A stretch of 59,203 nucleotides of DNA, taken from NCBI RefSeq assembly GCF_030150155.1, contig NZ_JASLGR010000035.1, positions 1 through 59,203 on the forward strand, read 5' to 3'. The number at the start of each line of letters is the position of its first letter. The first letter of the stretch is position 1. This DNA is from Nocardioides sp. (GTDB taxonomy: Bacteria > Actinomycetota > Actinomycetes > Propionibacteriales > Nocardioidaceae). The translations under genes were made by a program, and so were the position numbers. The notes beneath the pieces are model-generated. The model was not told where the DNA came from and did not search any database. It saw only the letters and a list, made by a program, of their open reading frames with translations. Below are positions 16,456 to 25,502 of the stretch, piece by piece.

Positions 16456-17517
16456 TCAGCCCCAGCGCAGGGCGAGCACGGTGCTGACGTCGGAGGGCGA
16501 CTCTCCGCCGACGAGGTAGCCGACCCCGTGGTCGGTGGCGACGGCCGCGTCGCTCAGCGGCCTCGGCAGCCGGCCCGCGGGCGAGGTGCGCAGCGTGGCC
16601 GGGTCGAACCAGGTCATCCGGTCGGTGATCGCATCGGTGCTGGTCCGGCCGCCGGCGATCAGGATCCGGCTGCCGAGGACGACGGCCGACGCGTGCCCGA
16701 TCCGGTGCGGCAGGTGCGCCACCACGGTGGCGGCTCCGGTCGCCGGGTCGACCTTCTGCACGGCGGTCTGCATGGCGTGGGAGACCTCGCCGCCGATCAC
16801 CCAGATCTTGCCGTCTGCCACCGCCGTGGCGGCGTAGCGCACCGGCACCGGGAGATGTCCGATCGTGCGCCAGGTGCGGCCATCGGTCGAGGCGAGGATC
16901 GCCGGCTCGGCGGGTCGGGTGCCGTTGTAGCCGCCGACCACGACGACCTTGCCCCCGACGTCGAGCGCCGACAGGTCCGAGCGGGCCGCCGGAAGGTGGC
17001 CCATCACCCGCCACGCTCCGCCGGCGAAGGACTGGACCACGTCCTGCTCGCTGGCGTTGCCTCCGCCGATCACCAGGCCACGGATCCCGGCCTGGCCCCC
17101 GGCGGTGTCGTGCACCTTGACCGCGAGGTTGGGCAGGGCCGTGGTGGCACCGGTACGCAGGTCGAGCCGATAGGCCTGGTCCGTCGAGCCGTCACCGGGC
17201 AGCAGCCCGCCCGCGACCGTCACGACCGGGCCGGAGCCGATGATCGCCTCGCGGGCAACACCAGCCGGCAGGTGATAGCTGGCCCGGTGGACGTGCAGGG
17301 TCGGTGCCGCAGCGGCGCCGGTCGCCGCCGCGCTGCTGGAGCCGGTGGAGCCGGTGGAGGCGGTGCCGGTCGTGGCCGCGCCGGCGGGGCTGGCGGTGCT
17401 CGACGTCCCACCGACGGCCGGGGTGGAGCCGCCCGTGGCCGACGTACCCGCGCCACAGCCGGCCAGCAGAGCCAGCCCCGCCAGTCCCGCCACTGCCGGC
17501 ACCCAGCGCGGGCTCAT
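16456..17517 (-). CDS. Kelch-repeat lipoprotein
   Basis: 353 residues. The signal peptide ends in a lipobox (GLALLAGCGAG, Cys near 19), followed by an Ala/Thr/Ser-rich linker to about 75. The remainder has regularly spaced kelch-type repeats such as VRGLVIGGGNASEQDVVQSF, VGGKVVVVGGYN, DGKIWVIGGEVS, GSRILIAGGRTS and GVGYLVGGESP, expected to form a beta-propeller outside the cell. ATG at 17517 overlaps the stop of the preceding propeller lipoprotein (ATGA); a longer in-frame reading upstream is only antisense-like sequence inside that gene. The two are likely co-translated partners. Ligand or enzymatic role unknown. Confidence 0.85.
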   Translation of the reverse strand: MSPRWVPAVAGLAGLALLAGCGAGTSATGGSTPAVGGTSSTASPAGAATTGTASTGSTGSSSAAATGAAAAPTLHVHRASYHLPAGVAREAIIGSGPVVTVAGGLLPGDGSTDQAYRLDLRTGATTALPNLAVKVHDTAGGQAGIRGLVIGGGNASEQDVVQSFAGGAWRVMGHLPAARSDLSALDVGGKVVVVGGYNGTRPAEPAILASTDGRTWRTIGHLPVPVRYAATAVADGKIWVIGGEVSHAMQTAVQKVDPATGAATVVAHLPHRIGHASAVVLGSRILIAGGRTSTDAITDRMTWFDPATLRTSPAGRLPRPLSDAAVATDHGVGYLVGGESPSDVSTVLALRWG

Positions 17518-18755
17518 CGCATGTTCCCGGTGTGGCCGAGGGAGTACGTGCCTGGCTGCGGCCAGACCAGCAGGCCGTGCGGACTGGAGCCGGGCACCTT
17601 GATGTTCGCGATCAGCTTGCCGGTGGTGGTGTTCCAGCCGTAGACCCGGCCGTCGTAGCGCCCCGAGAGCCACAGCGTCGAGCCGTCGGCCGACAGGCCG
17701 CCCATGTCGGGTGAGCCACCGCCGGGGATCTTCCAGGTCCGGGTGAAGCGATGCGTCGCCAGGTCGAAGACCTGGACCGCCCCCGACATCCGCATCGAGA
17801 CGTAGAGGTACTTCTCGTCCCGGCTCGGGTAGATCCCGTGCGGCATCATCAAGGTCTTCCACGAGCGACGTACGGCGAAGTGGTTCCACGGGATCCACAG
17901 CAGCCGGTCGCGCCCCATGTCGGCGACATAGAAGCCACGTCCGTCGGGCGCCAGCCGGACGTCCTGCGGCTTGGCACCGCTGGGCAGCGCGATCCGGCCG
18001 AGCACGCGGTGGGTCAGCGTCGACACCTTGAGCAGCGAGCCGGAGAACTCGCAGCTGACCACGAAGTAGCGCCCGTTGGCGGAGAAGTCAGCATGGTTCG
18101 GGCCGCTGCACGAGGGATCGGTGAGGACGTCGCGCCGGGCGAAGGTGCGCGGGTTGGACCACACGATGCCCTGGTGCTGCTCGTCCATCACGATGGCGTT
18201 CTTGCCATCAGGGGTGAAGTAGAGGTTGTAGGGCCGCTCGACCGGGATCGTCTTCCTCATCTTCCCGGTGGCGGGGTCGATCACCGCGAGCCGGTTGGCC
18301 TCGCTCGCCTCGACGTAGAGGTGGCGCAGGTCGTAGGACGGCGTCACGTGCTGGGAGAGCATCCCGCTGGGCAGGGTCCTGATGATCTTGTGCGTGTGCT
18401 GGTCGATCACCCAGGTGACGCCGGGGCCCTCGGGTGCACTGTCGGGGACGTAGAGCAGCTGTGGGTCCGAGGCGACCGAGGCGGCCACGTTCCCGGGGGC
18501 ATCGGCGGCGTAGACGTGGCCCGGCGTCCCCACCGGCATGCCGGGCAGCGGGTTGGCCCAGGGGCCGGTGGCGGCGACCGCGGTGCTGGAGCCGGTCGCG
18601 GTGGCGCCGGGGGTGGCCGCGGTGCTGGCCGAGGCTGCCGCCGACGAGGTCGCCGGGGACGTGGAGGCCGTCGGTGCCGTGGCTGTCGACGTCCCGCATC
18701 CGGCGATCACCGAGGCGAGAGCGAGCAGGCCGAGGGCAGAGGAGATGCGGGACAC
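17514..18755 (-). CDS. YVTN-type beta-propeller lipoprotein
   Basis: 413 residues. The signal peptide has lipobox SVIAGCGTS (Cys near 20) and a Ser/Ala/Thr linker to about 65. The rest contains YVTN/lactonase-like blades: LRHLYVEASEANRLAVIDPATGKM, PYNLYFTPDGKNAIVMDE, NGRYFVVSCEFSGSLLKV, DEKYLYVSMRMSGAVQVFDLATHR and DGSTLWLSGRYDGRVYGWNTTTGK. Such proteins resemble 6-phosphogluconolactonase and PQQ-associated YVTN proteins, but nothing fixes an activity here. GTG at 18755 follows TAGGGT-N6, a leaderless promoter. It forms a two-gene operon with the kelch lipoprotein. Confidence 0.85.
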   Translation of the reverse strand: MSRISSALGLLALASVIAGCGTSTATAPTASTSPATSSAAASASTAATPGATATGSSTAVAATGPWANPLPGMPVGTPGHVYAADAPGNVAASVASDPQLLYVPDSAPEGPGVTWVIDQHTHKIIRTLPSGMLSQHVTPSYDLRHLYVEASEANRLAVIDPATGKMRKTIPVERPYNLYFTPDGKNAIVMDEQHQGIVWSNPRTFARRDVLTDPSCSGPNHADFSANGRYFVVSCEFSGSLLKVSTLTHRVLGRIALPSGAKPQDVRLAPDGRGFYVADMGRDRLLWIPWNHFAVRRSWKTLMMPHGIYPSRDEKYLYVSMRMSGAVQVFDLATHRFTRTWKIPGGGSPDMGGLSADGSTLWLSGRYDGRVYGWNTTTGKLIANIKVPGSSPHGLLVWPQPGTYSLGHTGNMR

Positions 18756-18761
18756 TCAGCG

Positions 18762-18767
18762 ACCCTA
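18762..18767 (-). promoter_or_regulatory. Leaderless -10 box of the propeller lipoprotein operon
   Basis: TAGGGT on the minus strand, 6 nt before GTG at 18755. Confidence 0.55.
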
Positions 18768-18824
18768 GCCACGCCGGAGGGTCGGGCCAACGGTTCTGCC
18801 TGACTACAACATGACTGCCGTGGG

Positions 18825-19676
18825 TCAGAACATCACGGTGGAGAAGCTCGCACTCTGCCGGAACCCGACGCGCTCGTACGCCGTGCGCGCCGGAGCGTTC
18901 CACTCGTTGACGTAGAGGCTCACCACCGGGGCGATCTCGCGCCGTACGATCTCGGCGACGGCGGCCATCCCCGCAGTCGCCAGGCCGTGGCCACGACGGT
19001 CCGGGACGACGTACACGCCCTGGATCTGCGCCGCCGAGCCCGAGGTGCAGGCGACCTCGGCCTTGAACAGCACCCGGCCGTCGTCGTCGTCGAAGCGGGC
19101 GAAGGACCAGCCCCGGCTCATCAGCTGGAGCACCCGGGCGCGGTAGAGCTCGCGGCCACCGCCGAGCTCGGGCGAGACGCCGACCTCCTCGGTGTACATC
19201 GCCACGCAGGCCGGGTAGACGGCCTCGAGGTCCTCGCGGGTGGTGCGCCGCACCAGCGGGTCGGCGGCGACCAGCGGCGGCCCGACCAGCTCCAGGTGCG
19301 GCTGGCGCCAGCGGATCTCGCGCGGACTCCCCCACACCCCGGCCACGGTCTGCCACAGCGCCTCGACGGCCTCGTGCGGACCGACGATGGTCGACACGGT
19401 GCGCGGACGGGCCAGCGCACGCTCACCGAAGGCGCGGGCATCCTCGGCGGTGCAGCCGATCGGCACCAGGTTGGCGCCGACGTGGCAGGCCGCCACCAGC
19501 TCACCGTCGCGGAACCGGCCCCACATCTCCCCGCCGAGCCAGCGCGGCTCCAGCCGGGTCGAGCGGCCCCGGTAGTCGGCGAACACGTTGACCACCGGGT
19601 CCCTCGCGACCAGGGCGAGGAACGCGTCGAGATCGGCGGGGCCGAGCACCCGGATCCCCTGACGCATCGCAAGCAT
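18825..19676 (-). CDS. GNAT-family N-acetyltransferase with DUF4081 N-terminal domain
   Basis: 283 residues. The N-terminal half (RQGIRVLGPADLDAFLALVARDPVVNVFADYR) is the DUF4081 domain of a two-domain actinobacterial GNAT family. The C-terminal half holds the acetyl-CoA-binding motif A (IQGVYVVPDRRGHGLATAGMAA) and motif B (VSLYVNEWNAPARTAYERVGF). The family is regularly encoded next to ispG, as here. Start choice: ATG at 19676 has TAGGGT 7 nt upstream; a GTG at 19697 would place that box inside the gene. The acceptor substrate is unknown. Confidence 0.88.
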   Translation of the reverse strand: MLAMRQGIRVLGPADLDAFLALVARDPVVNVFADYRGRSTRLEPRWLGGEMWGRFRDGELVAACHVGANLVPIGCTAEDARAFGERALARPRTVSTIVGPHEAVEALWQTVAGVWGSPREIRWRQPHLELVGPPLVAADPLVRRTTREDLEAVYPACVAMYTEEVGVSPELGGGRELYRARVLQLMSRGWSFARFDDDDGRVLFKAEVACTSGSAAQIQGVYVVPDRRGHGLATAGMAAVAEIVRREIAPVVSLYVNEWNAPARTAYERVGFRQSASFSTVMF

Positions 19677-19683
19677 GGGCGCA

Positions 19684-19689
19684 ACCCTA
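19684..19689 (-). promoter_or_regulatory. Leaderless -10 box of the GNAT gene
   Basis: TAGGGT on the minus strand, 7 nt before ATG at 19676; it decides the start. Confidence 0.45.
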
Positions 19690-19754
19690 GTGGCCACAGC
19701 GCCGGCTGTACGCCGACCCGGCCCGCAATGGGACTACGGCCCCGTGCGGCTCCC

Positions 19755-20906
19755 TCAGCCGACGGTGACCGAGGGCGCGGCGCCGTCGGCGGGCTCCATC
19801 GACTCGGCGAGCTTCATCGCCTCCTCGATCAGGGTCTCGACGATGGCGTGCTCGGGGACGGTCTTGATCACCTCGCCCTTGACGAAGATCTGGCCCTTGC
19901 CGTTGCCCGAGGCGACGCCCAGGTCGGCCTCGCGGGCCTCGCCGGGACCGTTGACGACGCAGCCCATCACGGCTACCCGCAGCGGCACCTCGAGACCGTC
20001 CAGACCGGCGGTGACCTGCTCGGCCAGCGTGTAGACGTCGACCTGGGCGCGACCGCACGAGGGGCACGAGACGATCTCGAGCTTGCGCGGGCGCAGGTTG
20101 AGGGACTGCAGGATCTGGATGCCGACCTTGACCTCCTCGACCGGCGGGGCCGAGAGCGAGACCCGGATGGTGTCGCCGATGCCCTTGCTCAGCAGGGCAC
20201 CGAAGGCGGTGGCGGACTTGATCGTCCCCTGGAACGCCGGGCCCGCCTCGGTGACACCGAGGTGGAGCGGCCAGTCGCCACGCTCGGCGAGCAGCTCGTA
20301 GGCCCGCACCATCACGACCGGGTCGTTGTGCTTGACCGAGATCTTGAAGTCGTGGAAGTCGTGCTCCTCGAAGAGGCTGGCCTCCCAGACCGCGGACTCG
20401 ACCAGCGCCTCGGGGGTGGCCTTGCCGTACTTCTCCAGCAGGCGCTTGTCCAGGGAGCCGGCGTTGACGCCGATCCGGATCGAGGTGCCGTGGTCCTTCG
20501 CGGCCGCAGCGATCTGCTTGACCTGGTCGTCGAAGGCGCGGATGTTGCCCGGGTTGACCCGGACCGCGGCACAGCCGGCCTCGATCGCGGCGTAGACGTA
20601 CTTCGGCTGGAAGTGGATGTCGGCGATCACCGGGATGTTCGCCTTCTGCGCGATCGCGGGCAGCGCGTCGGCGTCGTCCTGGCTCGGGCAGGCCACCCGG
20701 ACGATGTCGCAGCCCGAGGCGGTCAGCTCGGCGATCTGCTGCAGGGTCGCGTTGACGTCCGAGGTCAGCGTGGTGGTCATGGACTGCACCGAGATCGGGC
20801 TCTCCGAGCCGACTCCCACCTTGCCGACCTTGATCTGGCGGGTCTTACGGCGAGGGGCGAGCACCGGCGCCGGGGCCTCCGGCATTCCGAGGGAGATAGC
20901 AGTCAC
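19755..20906 (-). CDS. ispG: 4-hydroxy-3-methylbut-2-en-1-yl diphosphate synthase (IspG/GcpE)
   Basis: 383 residues. It reduces MEcPP to HMBPP in the MEP isoprenoid pathway using a 4Fe-4S cluster. The N-terminal TIM-barrel part shows VQSMTTTLTSDVNATLQQI, VRVACPSQDDADAL, IADIHFQPKY and VRVNPGNI. The C-terminal cluster domain supplies the Cys ligands in SCPSCGRAQVDVY and GCVVNGPGEA. GTG at 20906 (VTAISLGMPEAP) matches family N-termini and follows a TAGAAT box by 7 nt; the alternative at 20933 would include that box. It lies 34 nt after the RIP protease gene. Confidence 0.96.
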   Translation of the reverse strand: MTAISLGMPEAPAPVLAPRRKTRQIKVGKVGVGSESPISVQSMTTTLTSDVNATLQQIAELTASGCDIVRVACPSQDDADALPAIAQKANIPVIADIHFQPKYVYAAIEAGCAAVRVNPGNIRAFDDQVKQIAAAAKDHGTSIRIGVNAGSLDKRLLEKYGKATPEALVESAVWEASLFEEHDFHDFKISVKHNDPVVMVRAYELLAERGDWPLHLGVTEAGPAFQGTIKSATAFGALLSKGIGDTIRVSLSAPPVEEVKVGIQILQSLNLRPRKLEIVSCPSCGRAQVDVYTLAEQVTAGLDGLEVPLRVAVMGCVVNGPGEAREADLGVASGNGKGQIFVKGEVIKTVPEHAIVETLIEEAMKLAESMEPADGAAPSVTVG

Positions 20907-20913
20907 GAGATCG

Positions 20914-20919
20914 ATTCTA
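20914..20919 (-). promoter_or_regulatory. Leaderless -10 box of ispG
   Basis: TAGAAT on the minus strand, 7 nt before GTG at 20906, suggesting ispG can be transcribed independently of dxr-rip. Confidence 0.5.
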
Positions 20920-20940
20920 GGCCGCGGGGCCACGGAGGGC

Positions 20941-22257
20941 TCAGGAGGTCAGATGCACCGGGACGACCAGGTCGCCCACGATCAGGACGACCCCCATCAC
21001 CAGCATGGCTGCGGCGACGACGTACGCGATGGGAAGGAGCTTCGCGGCGTCGACGAAACCGGGGTCGGGACGCCGCCACAGTCGGGCCCAGCCGCGCCGG
21101 ATGCCCTCCCACAGCGCCGAGGCGATGTGGCCCCCGTCCAGCGGGAGCAGCGGGATGAAGTTGAACAGGCCGATGAAGAGGTTGAAGCCGGCCACCAGGC
21201 TGAGCAGGAAGACCAGCTTGTCGACCAGCGGGAAGTTCTGCTCCGAGACCGTCTCGCCGGCGATCCGGCCGCCGCCGACGATCGAGACCGGGCCGTTCGG
21301 GTCGCGCTTCTCGGCGCCGACGATGGCCTTGGCCACGCCCCAGACCTTGGTCGGCAGGTGCACGAACGAGGAGACCGATTCCTTGGTCATGGTCCACATC
21401 TGCTTGACCGTGAAGATCGGGCCGCCGTGGGTCACGGCGGTGTGCGAGGTCGGCGTCACGCCCAGGAAGCCGACCTGGTGCAGCGTCTCGCTGGTCGCCG
21501 AGGTGGGCCGGGCCTCGACGGTGGTGTTGGTGGTGGCGGTGTGCTCGGTGCCGTCGCGCAGGTAGCCGATGACGGCCGTTCCCGAGGCGTTGGCCTGCAC
21601 CATCGAGCGCAGCTGGTCCCACGACGTCACGGCGGTGCCGTTGAACGAGGTGACCTCGTCACCGGGCTTCAGACCCGCGATCGCCGCCGGGGACTCGGGG
21701 TCGGTGCTGGTGCAGGCGGTGCGCTGGTCGGCGTACGGGATCACGCACTGGGTGACACTGGCCAGGACCGGGCGACCGTCGTTGACCACCGTCTCGCGGA
21801 CGCCGTAGGCGCCGAAGATCAGCACGTAGCAGACGAAGGCGATCAGGATGTTCACGCTCGGCCCGCCGGCCATCACGATGGCCTTCTTCCACCACTGCAT
21901 CTTGTAGAACAGCCGCGGCTCGTCCTCGGGCTGGACCAGGTCCCACTCGGCCTTGCGGGCGTCGCTGATCAGCTGGGTGAACATGCCGGTGTTGGAGTCG
22001 CGCTGCTCCCCGTCACGCCCCGGCGGCAGCATCCCGATGATCTTGACGTAGCCACCCAGCGGGATCGCCTTGACCCCGACCTCGGTCTCGCCCCGTCGGC
22101 GCGACCAGACGGTCGGGCCGAAGCCGATGAAGTACTGCGTCACCTTGGCGCCGAACCTCTTGGCAGGGATCAGGTGACCGAGCTCGTGGAGGCCGATCGA
22201 GACGAGGATCGCCGCGAAGAAGACGACGATCCCGAGGGTGTAGAGCAGCGCTGTCAA
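20941..22257 (-). CDS. Site-2-type intramembrane zinc metalloprotease (RseP/Rip1 family, M50)
   Basis: 438 residues. Members cleave membrane-embedded anti-sigma factors and other single-span proteins. The zinc motif HELGH is in the first helix (H24, E25, H28), with a PDZ domain about 150-270 (ESPAAIAGLKPGDEVTSFNGTAVTSWDQL) and the C-terminal LDG motif in NFIPLLPLDGGHIAS. Four hydrophobic segments fit the family. TTG at 22257 is read as start because it overlaps the dxr stop (TTGA) and gives TALLYTLGIVVFFAAIL, matching actinobacterial homologues; TTG is unusual and no better codon is near. Sits between dxr and ispG, as is typical. Confidence 0.93.
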   Translation of the reverse strand: MTALLYTLGIVVFFAAILVSIGLHELGHLIPAKRFGAKVTQYFIGFGPTVWSRRRGETEVGVKAIPLGGYVKIIGMLPPGRDGEQRDSNTGMFTQLISDARKAEWDLVQPEDEPRLFYKMQWWKKAIVMAGGPSVNILIAFVCYVLIFGAYGVRETVVNDGRPVLASVTQCVIPYADQRTACTSTDPESPAAIAGLKPGDEVTSFNGTAVTSWDQLRSMVQANASGTAVIGYLRDGTEHTATTNTTVEARPTSATSETLHQVGFLGVTPTSHTAVTHGGPIFTVKQMWTMTKESVSSFVHLPTKVWGVAKAIVGAEKRDPNGPVSIVGGGRIAGETVSEQNFPLVDKLVFLLSLVAGFNLFIGLFNFIPLLPLDGGHIASALWEGIRRGWARLWRRPDPGFVDAAKLLPIAYVVAAAMLVMGVVLIVGDLVVPVHLTS

Positions 22258-23357
22258 CGTGATCCGATCAGGCGGGTGGCTTCGGTCCGGGCCCAGGCGT
22301 CGGCGGCGAGGATGTCGTCCACGGTGAGGGTCGCATCTGAGGGTACGTCGGCTGCCTGAGCAACCACTGAGGCCACGGTGTCGACGATGCCGGTGAAGGG
22401 CAGCAGGCCGGTACGGAACGCGTCCACGGCGATCTCGTTGGCCGCGTTGTAGACCGCAGGGACGGTGCCGCCGCGAGTGCCTGCGGTGCGGGCCAGGCCC
22501 ACGGCGGGGAACGCCTCGTCGTCGAGCGGGAAGAACTCCCACGTGTTCGCCGTGGTCCAGTCCACCGCCGGCGCGGCGGCCGTGACCCGCTGGTCGACGT
22601 CGAGGCCGAGCGCGATCGGGATCAGCATCGTGGGCGGGCTGGCCTGGGCGATCGTGGAGCCGTCGACGAACTCGACCATCGAGTGCACCACGCTGGTCGG
22701 GTGCACCACGACCTCGATCCGGTCGAACGGGATGCCGAAGAGCAGGTGCGCCTCGATCACCTCCAGGCCCTTGTTGACCAGGGTGGCGGAGTTGATCGTG
22801 ATCACCGGCCCCATCGACCAGGTCGGGTGGTGCAGCGCCTCGGCGACCGTGACCGTCTCCAGCGAGGCCCGGCTACGGCCGCGGAACGGTCCGCCCGAGG
22901 CGGTCAGGACGAGCTTGTGCACCTCGTCGGCGCGGCCCGCACGCAGGCACTGCGCGATCGCGGAGTGCTCGGAGTCGACCGGCACGATCTGGCCGGGCTT
23001 GGCCCGCTCCAGGACCAGCGGTCCCCCCATGATGAGGGACTCCTTGTTGGCCAGTGCCAGGGTGTTGCCCGCATCGAGCGCCGCGAGCGTGGGTCGCAGC
23101 CCGACCGCACCGGTGATGCCGTTGAGCACCACGTCGCACGCCCGGCTCGCCGCCTCGATGCTGGCCTCCTCCCCCAGCCCGGAGAACGCCGGAGCGAACT
23201 CGGCGACCTGGGCCTCGAAGAGCTCCTTGTTGCCGCCCCCCGCCGTCAGCCCGACCACCCGGAACCGTCCCGGGTTCGCCCGGACCAGGTCGAGTGCCTG
23301 GGTGCCGATCGAGCCGGTGGAACCGAGGATGACGACGTCGCGTGGAGCAGCCTGCAT
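22254..23357 (-). CDS. dxr: 1-deoxy-D-xylulose 5-phosphate reductoisomerase
   Basis: 367 residues. It converts DXP to MEP with NADPH, the committed step of the MEP pathway. The NADPH-binding start VVILGSTGSIGTQALDLV, the LANKESLIMGG segment, the metal/substrate sites VDSEHSAIAQCL, LTASGGPFRG and HPTWSMGPVITINSATLVNKGLEVIEAH, and the C-terminal domain (YNAANEIAVDAF) are all present. ATG at 23357 has GGGAGGAT upstream. It overlaps the RIP protease start by 4 nt. Confidence 0.97.
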   Translation of the reverse strand: MQAAPRDVVILGSTGSIGTQALDLVRANPGRFRVVGLTAGGGNKELFEAQVAEFAPAFSGLGEEASIEAASRACDVVLNGITGAVGLRPTLAALDAGNTLALANKESLIMGGPLVLERAKPGQIVPVDSEHSAIAQCLRAGRADEVHKLVLTASGGPFRGRSRASLETVTVAEALHHPTWSMGPVITINSATLVNKGLEVIEAHLLFGIPFDRIEVVVHPTSVVHSMVEFVDGSTIAQASPPTMLIPIALGLDVDQRVTAAAPAVDWTTANTWEFFPLDDEAFPAVGLARTAGTRGGTVPAVYNAANEIAVDAFRTGLLPFTGIVDTVASVVAQAADVPSDATLTVDDILAADAWARTEATRLIGSR

Positions 23358-23486
23358 GGGGTCATCCTCCCAGGAGTGCGGAGGGCACGCGACATGCCCC
23401 GACTCTGGTCGTTCGCCCTCCGTCGCCCGTTCCTGTGCCTAGGCTGTGACCCCGGCACCAGCGCCCGTCTATCTCGGAGGACACTC

Positions 23487-25424
23487 GTGGATCACCCCCG
23501 CCGCAACCGACTGGTGCGACGACTTGTCAGCGTCCTAGCCCCTGGCGGCCTCATTGCTGCCTTGCTGACGCTGCCAACAACCGCTGCATCGGCAGCGCCA
23601 GTCTTGGATGTGCCCGACGCGCCAAGCGGCGTCATCGGGGTGACCGCCCACCTGGCGCCGCAGGACGCACCGTACGTCGCGGTGGCGATCAACCACAGCA
23701 CTGTCTTTGCCTCCGCCACGGCAGCGGTCACACCGCTCGTGCCGACCGATGTCGGCGGGAGCACGCCGATCACGGTGGAGACGTGGGGACTGACCGGGAG
23801 CTCTGCCTTCACGCTCATGGGCTGCGCAGCCGACGATCCCTCCACCTGCCTCCCGATCGGCGATCCGGTGACGCGTGACGTCCGGCAACCTGCACAACCG
23901 AAGATTGTGTACAGCGCCGAAGGTGTCATCTTCACCCCCGAAGAGACCGTGACCGTGACCATCCCGACGACCATCGGAGGGGTACGCCGAGCGTTCCTCA
24001 CCGCACAGGGCGCGACCTCCTCCGTGACGTTCGACGCGAGCGCCCCCTACTCCTTCAACCTGTCGCAGGTCTCTGGCAGTGCTCGCCTTGATATCGACGT
24101 GTGCAGCACCTACAACACCACCCTGTGCACCGTCCTCAGCGGACGGACGGTCACGGTGAGCCCCGCGCCTGCCCCCTGGAGCGTCAGCCGGACCGATGGG
24201 GATCATCCGCTCAGCACCGTCCGCGGCAACCCCGGAGCAGCCCTCCATCTCGCCAGCGTCAACGCCGGTTCCACCGCCACCAGCCCCCTCGTCCAGTGGT
24301 CACTCGACAACGCGTCTGGCCACACCGTGATCGCCCCAGTGACTGCCACGACAGCCATCCAGCCCTCGGGCGTCATTGCCTTCACCGCGATTCCTGCCAA
24401 CGCTGCCACGTCGGTCCTACCCGATGGGCTCTACACCTTGCGGACGACGGTGACGTACTCCAACGGCCGCATCACCCGCACCGCCGCGTCGACGCTGCCG
24501 GTGACCTTGTTGGCGAAGCCTTCGGCTCCGCCGGCCCCGAAGGTCGTGAACGCCAAGAACGATGTGCACATCGACGCCTACACCGAGACCAGTCCCGACC
24601 AAGCACACTGGACCGTCACCCCTCACCCGTTGGAGAGCCAGGTCCTCACCCTGACGATCACCAACACAGCCGGCACCGCCGTGCACCGGGAGACCTTCGG
24701 ATGCGCCTCCTGCGGCGCCGCCACCTACGCCATGACCTGGGACGGCACCGTCGACGGCACCAGGACACAGCGGCCCGGCATCTACGTCGCCACGGTGACC
24801 TCGGTCGACACCTACGGCCGCCTCCAGTCAGTCTCCCTCGGGCGTGTCCGCGTTCTCGCCCAACATGTCGAGACCAAGCGGGTCGTGATCCGAGCCGACA
24901 GGGCCATGATCGCGTCGGGCCACTTCGTCGGTCGGTGTTCGTCGATCAGGACGTCCGCCGCCGGGACCCGGCAGGCCCGCGTCGTCCTGACCTCGAACTC
25001 ACGCTGCGCCTCGCGTCGCGGGAGGGCTGATGAGGCAGTGCAGCGGTTCTCCGTACCGACGCCCTCCGTCCCCGCGGACGCATCGGTCTACCAGGTCTCG
25101 AGCCGCATCGTCGCCCGCTCCGCCCGCCCGCACCGCTCGGCGACGGCGTGGCGCCGCATCGCACTGCCGAGCCGGAACACCGGATGGTCGCCCCCCAGCA
25201 AGACCAGCGTGCCGTCCTCGGAGCCGCTCTGGTGGGCAGACAGTCGGGCCACCGATCCCACCCTGCACCCGCTCCGACAGTGGCGCAGCGGCAGTCCCCT
25301 GCTGCTCGAGCTGGCAGTGCACAACGGCAACTGGGTGGGGATTCACGCGATCGAAGTGACGATTCGCTCATGGCGCTGGACCACCGATGCCGCGACCGCC
25401 CGCCCCGCCGTGCCGATGGTCTGA
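23487..25424 (+). CDS. Large secreted protein with Ig-like/FlgD-like repeats
   Basis: 645 residues, not recognised as a named family. A Sec signal peptide (about 1-36: basic start, LVSVLAPGGLIAALLTLPTTAASAAP) is followed by repeated beta-rich segments; the one near 400-460 (MTWDGTVDGTRTQRPGIYVATVTSVDTYGR) strongly resembles the FlgD Ig-like module of extracellular proteins. The last ~190 residues are richer in Arg/Ser/Trp and may form a separate domain. Cys pairs (MGCAADDPSTC, CSTYNTTLC, CASC) could form disulfides outside the cell. GTG at 23487 has CGGAGG 7 nt upstream. It has no C-terminal sorting motif. Base composition is slightly less GC-biased than its neighbours, consistent with a fast-evolving or acquired gene. 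Confidence 0.75.
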   Translation: MDHPRRNRLVRRLVSVLAPGGLIAALLTLPTTAASAAPVLDVPDAPSGVIGVTAHLAPQDAPYVAVAINHSTVFASATAAVTPLVPTDVGGSTPITVETWGLTGSSAFTLMGCAADDPSTCLPIGDPVTRDVRQPAQPKIVYSAEGVIFTPEETVTVTIPTTIGGVRRAFLTAQGATSSVTFDASAPYSFNLSQVSGSARLDIDVCSTYNTTLCTVLSGRTVTVSPAPAPWSVSRTDGDHPLSTVRGNPGAALHLASVNAGSTATSPLVQWSLDNASGHTVIAPVTATTAIQPSGVIAFTAIPANAATSVLPDGLYTLRTTVTYSNGRITRTAASTLPVTLLAKPSAPPAPKVVNAKNDVHIDAYTETSPDQAHWTVTPHPLESQVLTLTITNTAGTAVHRETFGCASCGAATYAMTWDGTVDGTRTQRPGIYVATVTSVDTYGRLQSVSLGRVRVLAQHVETKRVVIRADRAMIASGHFVGRCSSIRTSAAGTRQARVVLTSNSRCASRRGRADEAVQRFSVPTPSVPADASVYQVSSRIVARSARPHRSATAWRRIALPSRNTGWSPPSKTSVPSSEPLWWADSRATDPTLHPLRQWRSGSPLLLELAVHNGNWVGIHAIEVTIRSWRWTTDAATARPAVPMV

Positions 25425-25490
25425 GGCTCGCGACCGCGGCCGTGTCGAACACAGCGTGCGACCCCCCTTCAGACGGTCTGCCCCGAGCCG

Positions 25491-25496
25491 TACGCT
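25491..25496 (+). promoter_or_regulatory. Leaderless -10 box of gabT
   Basis: TACGCT ends 6 nt before ATG at 25503. Confidence 0.45.
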
Positions 25497-25502
25497 GAGG
25501 CC

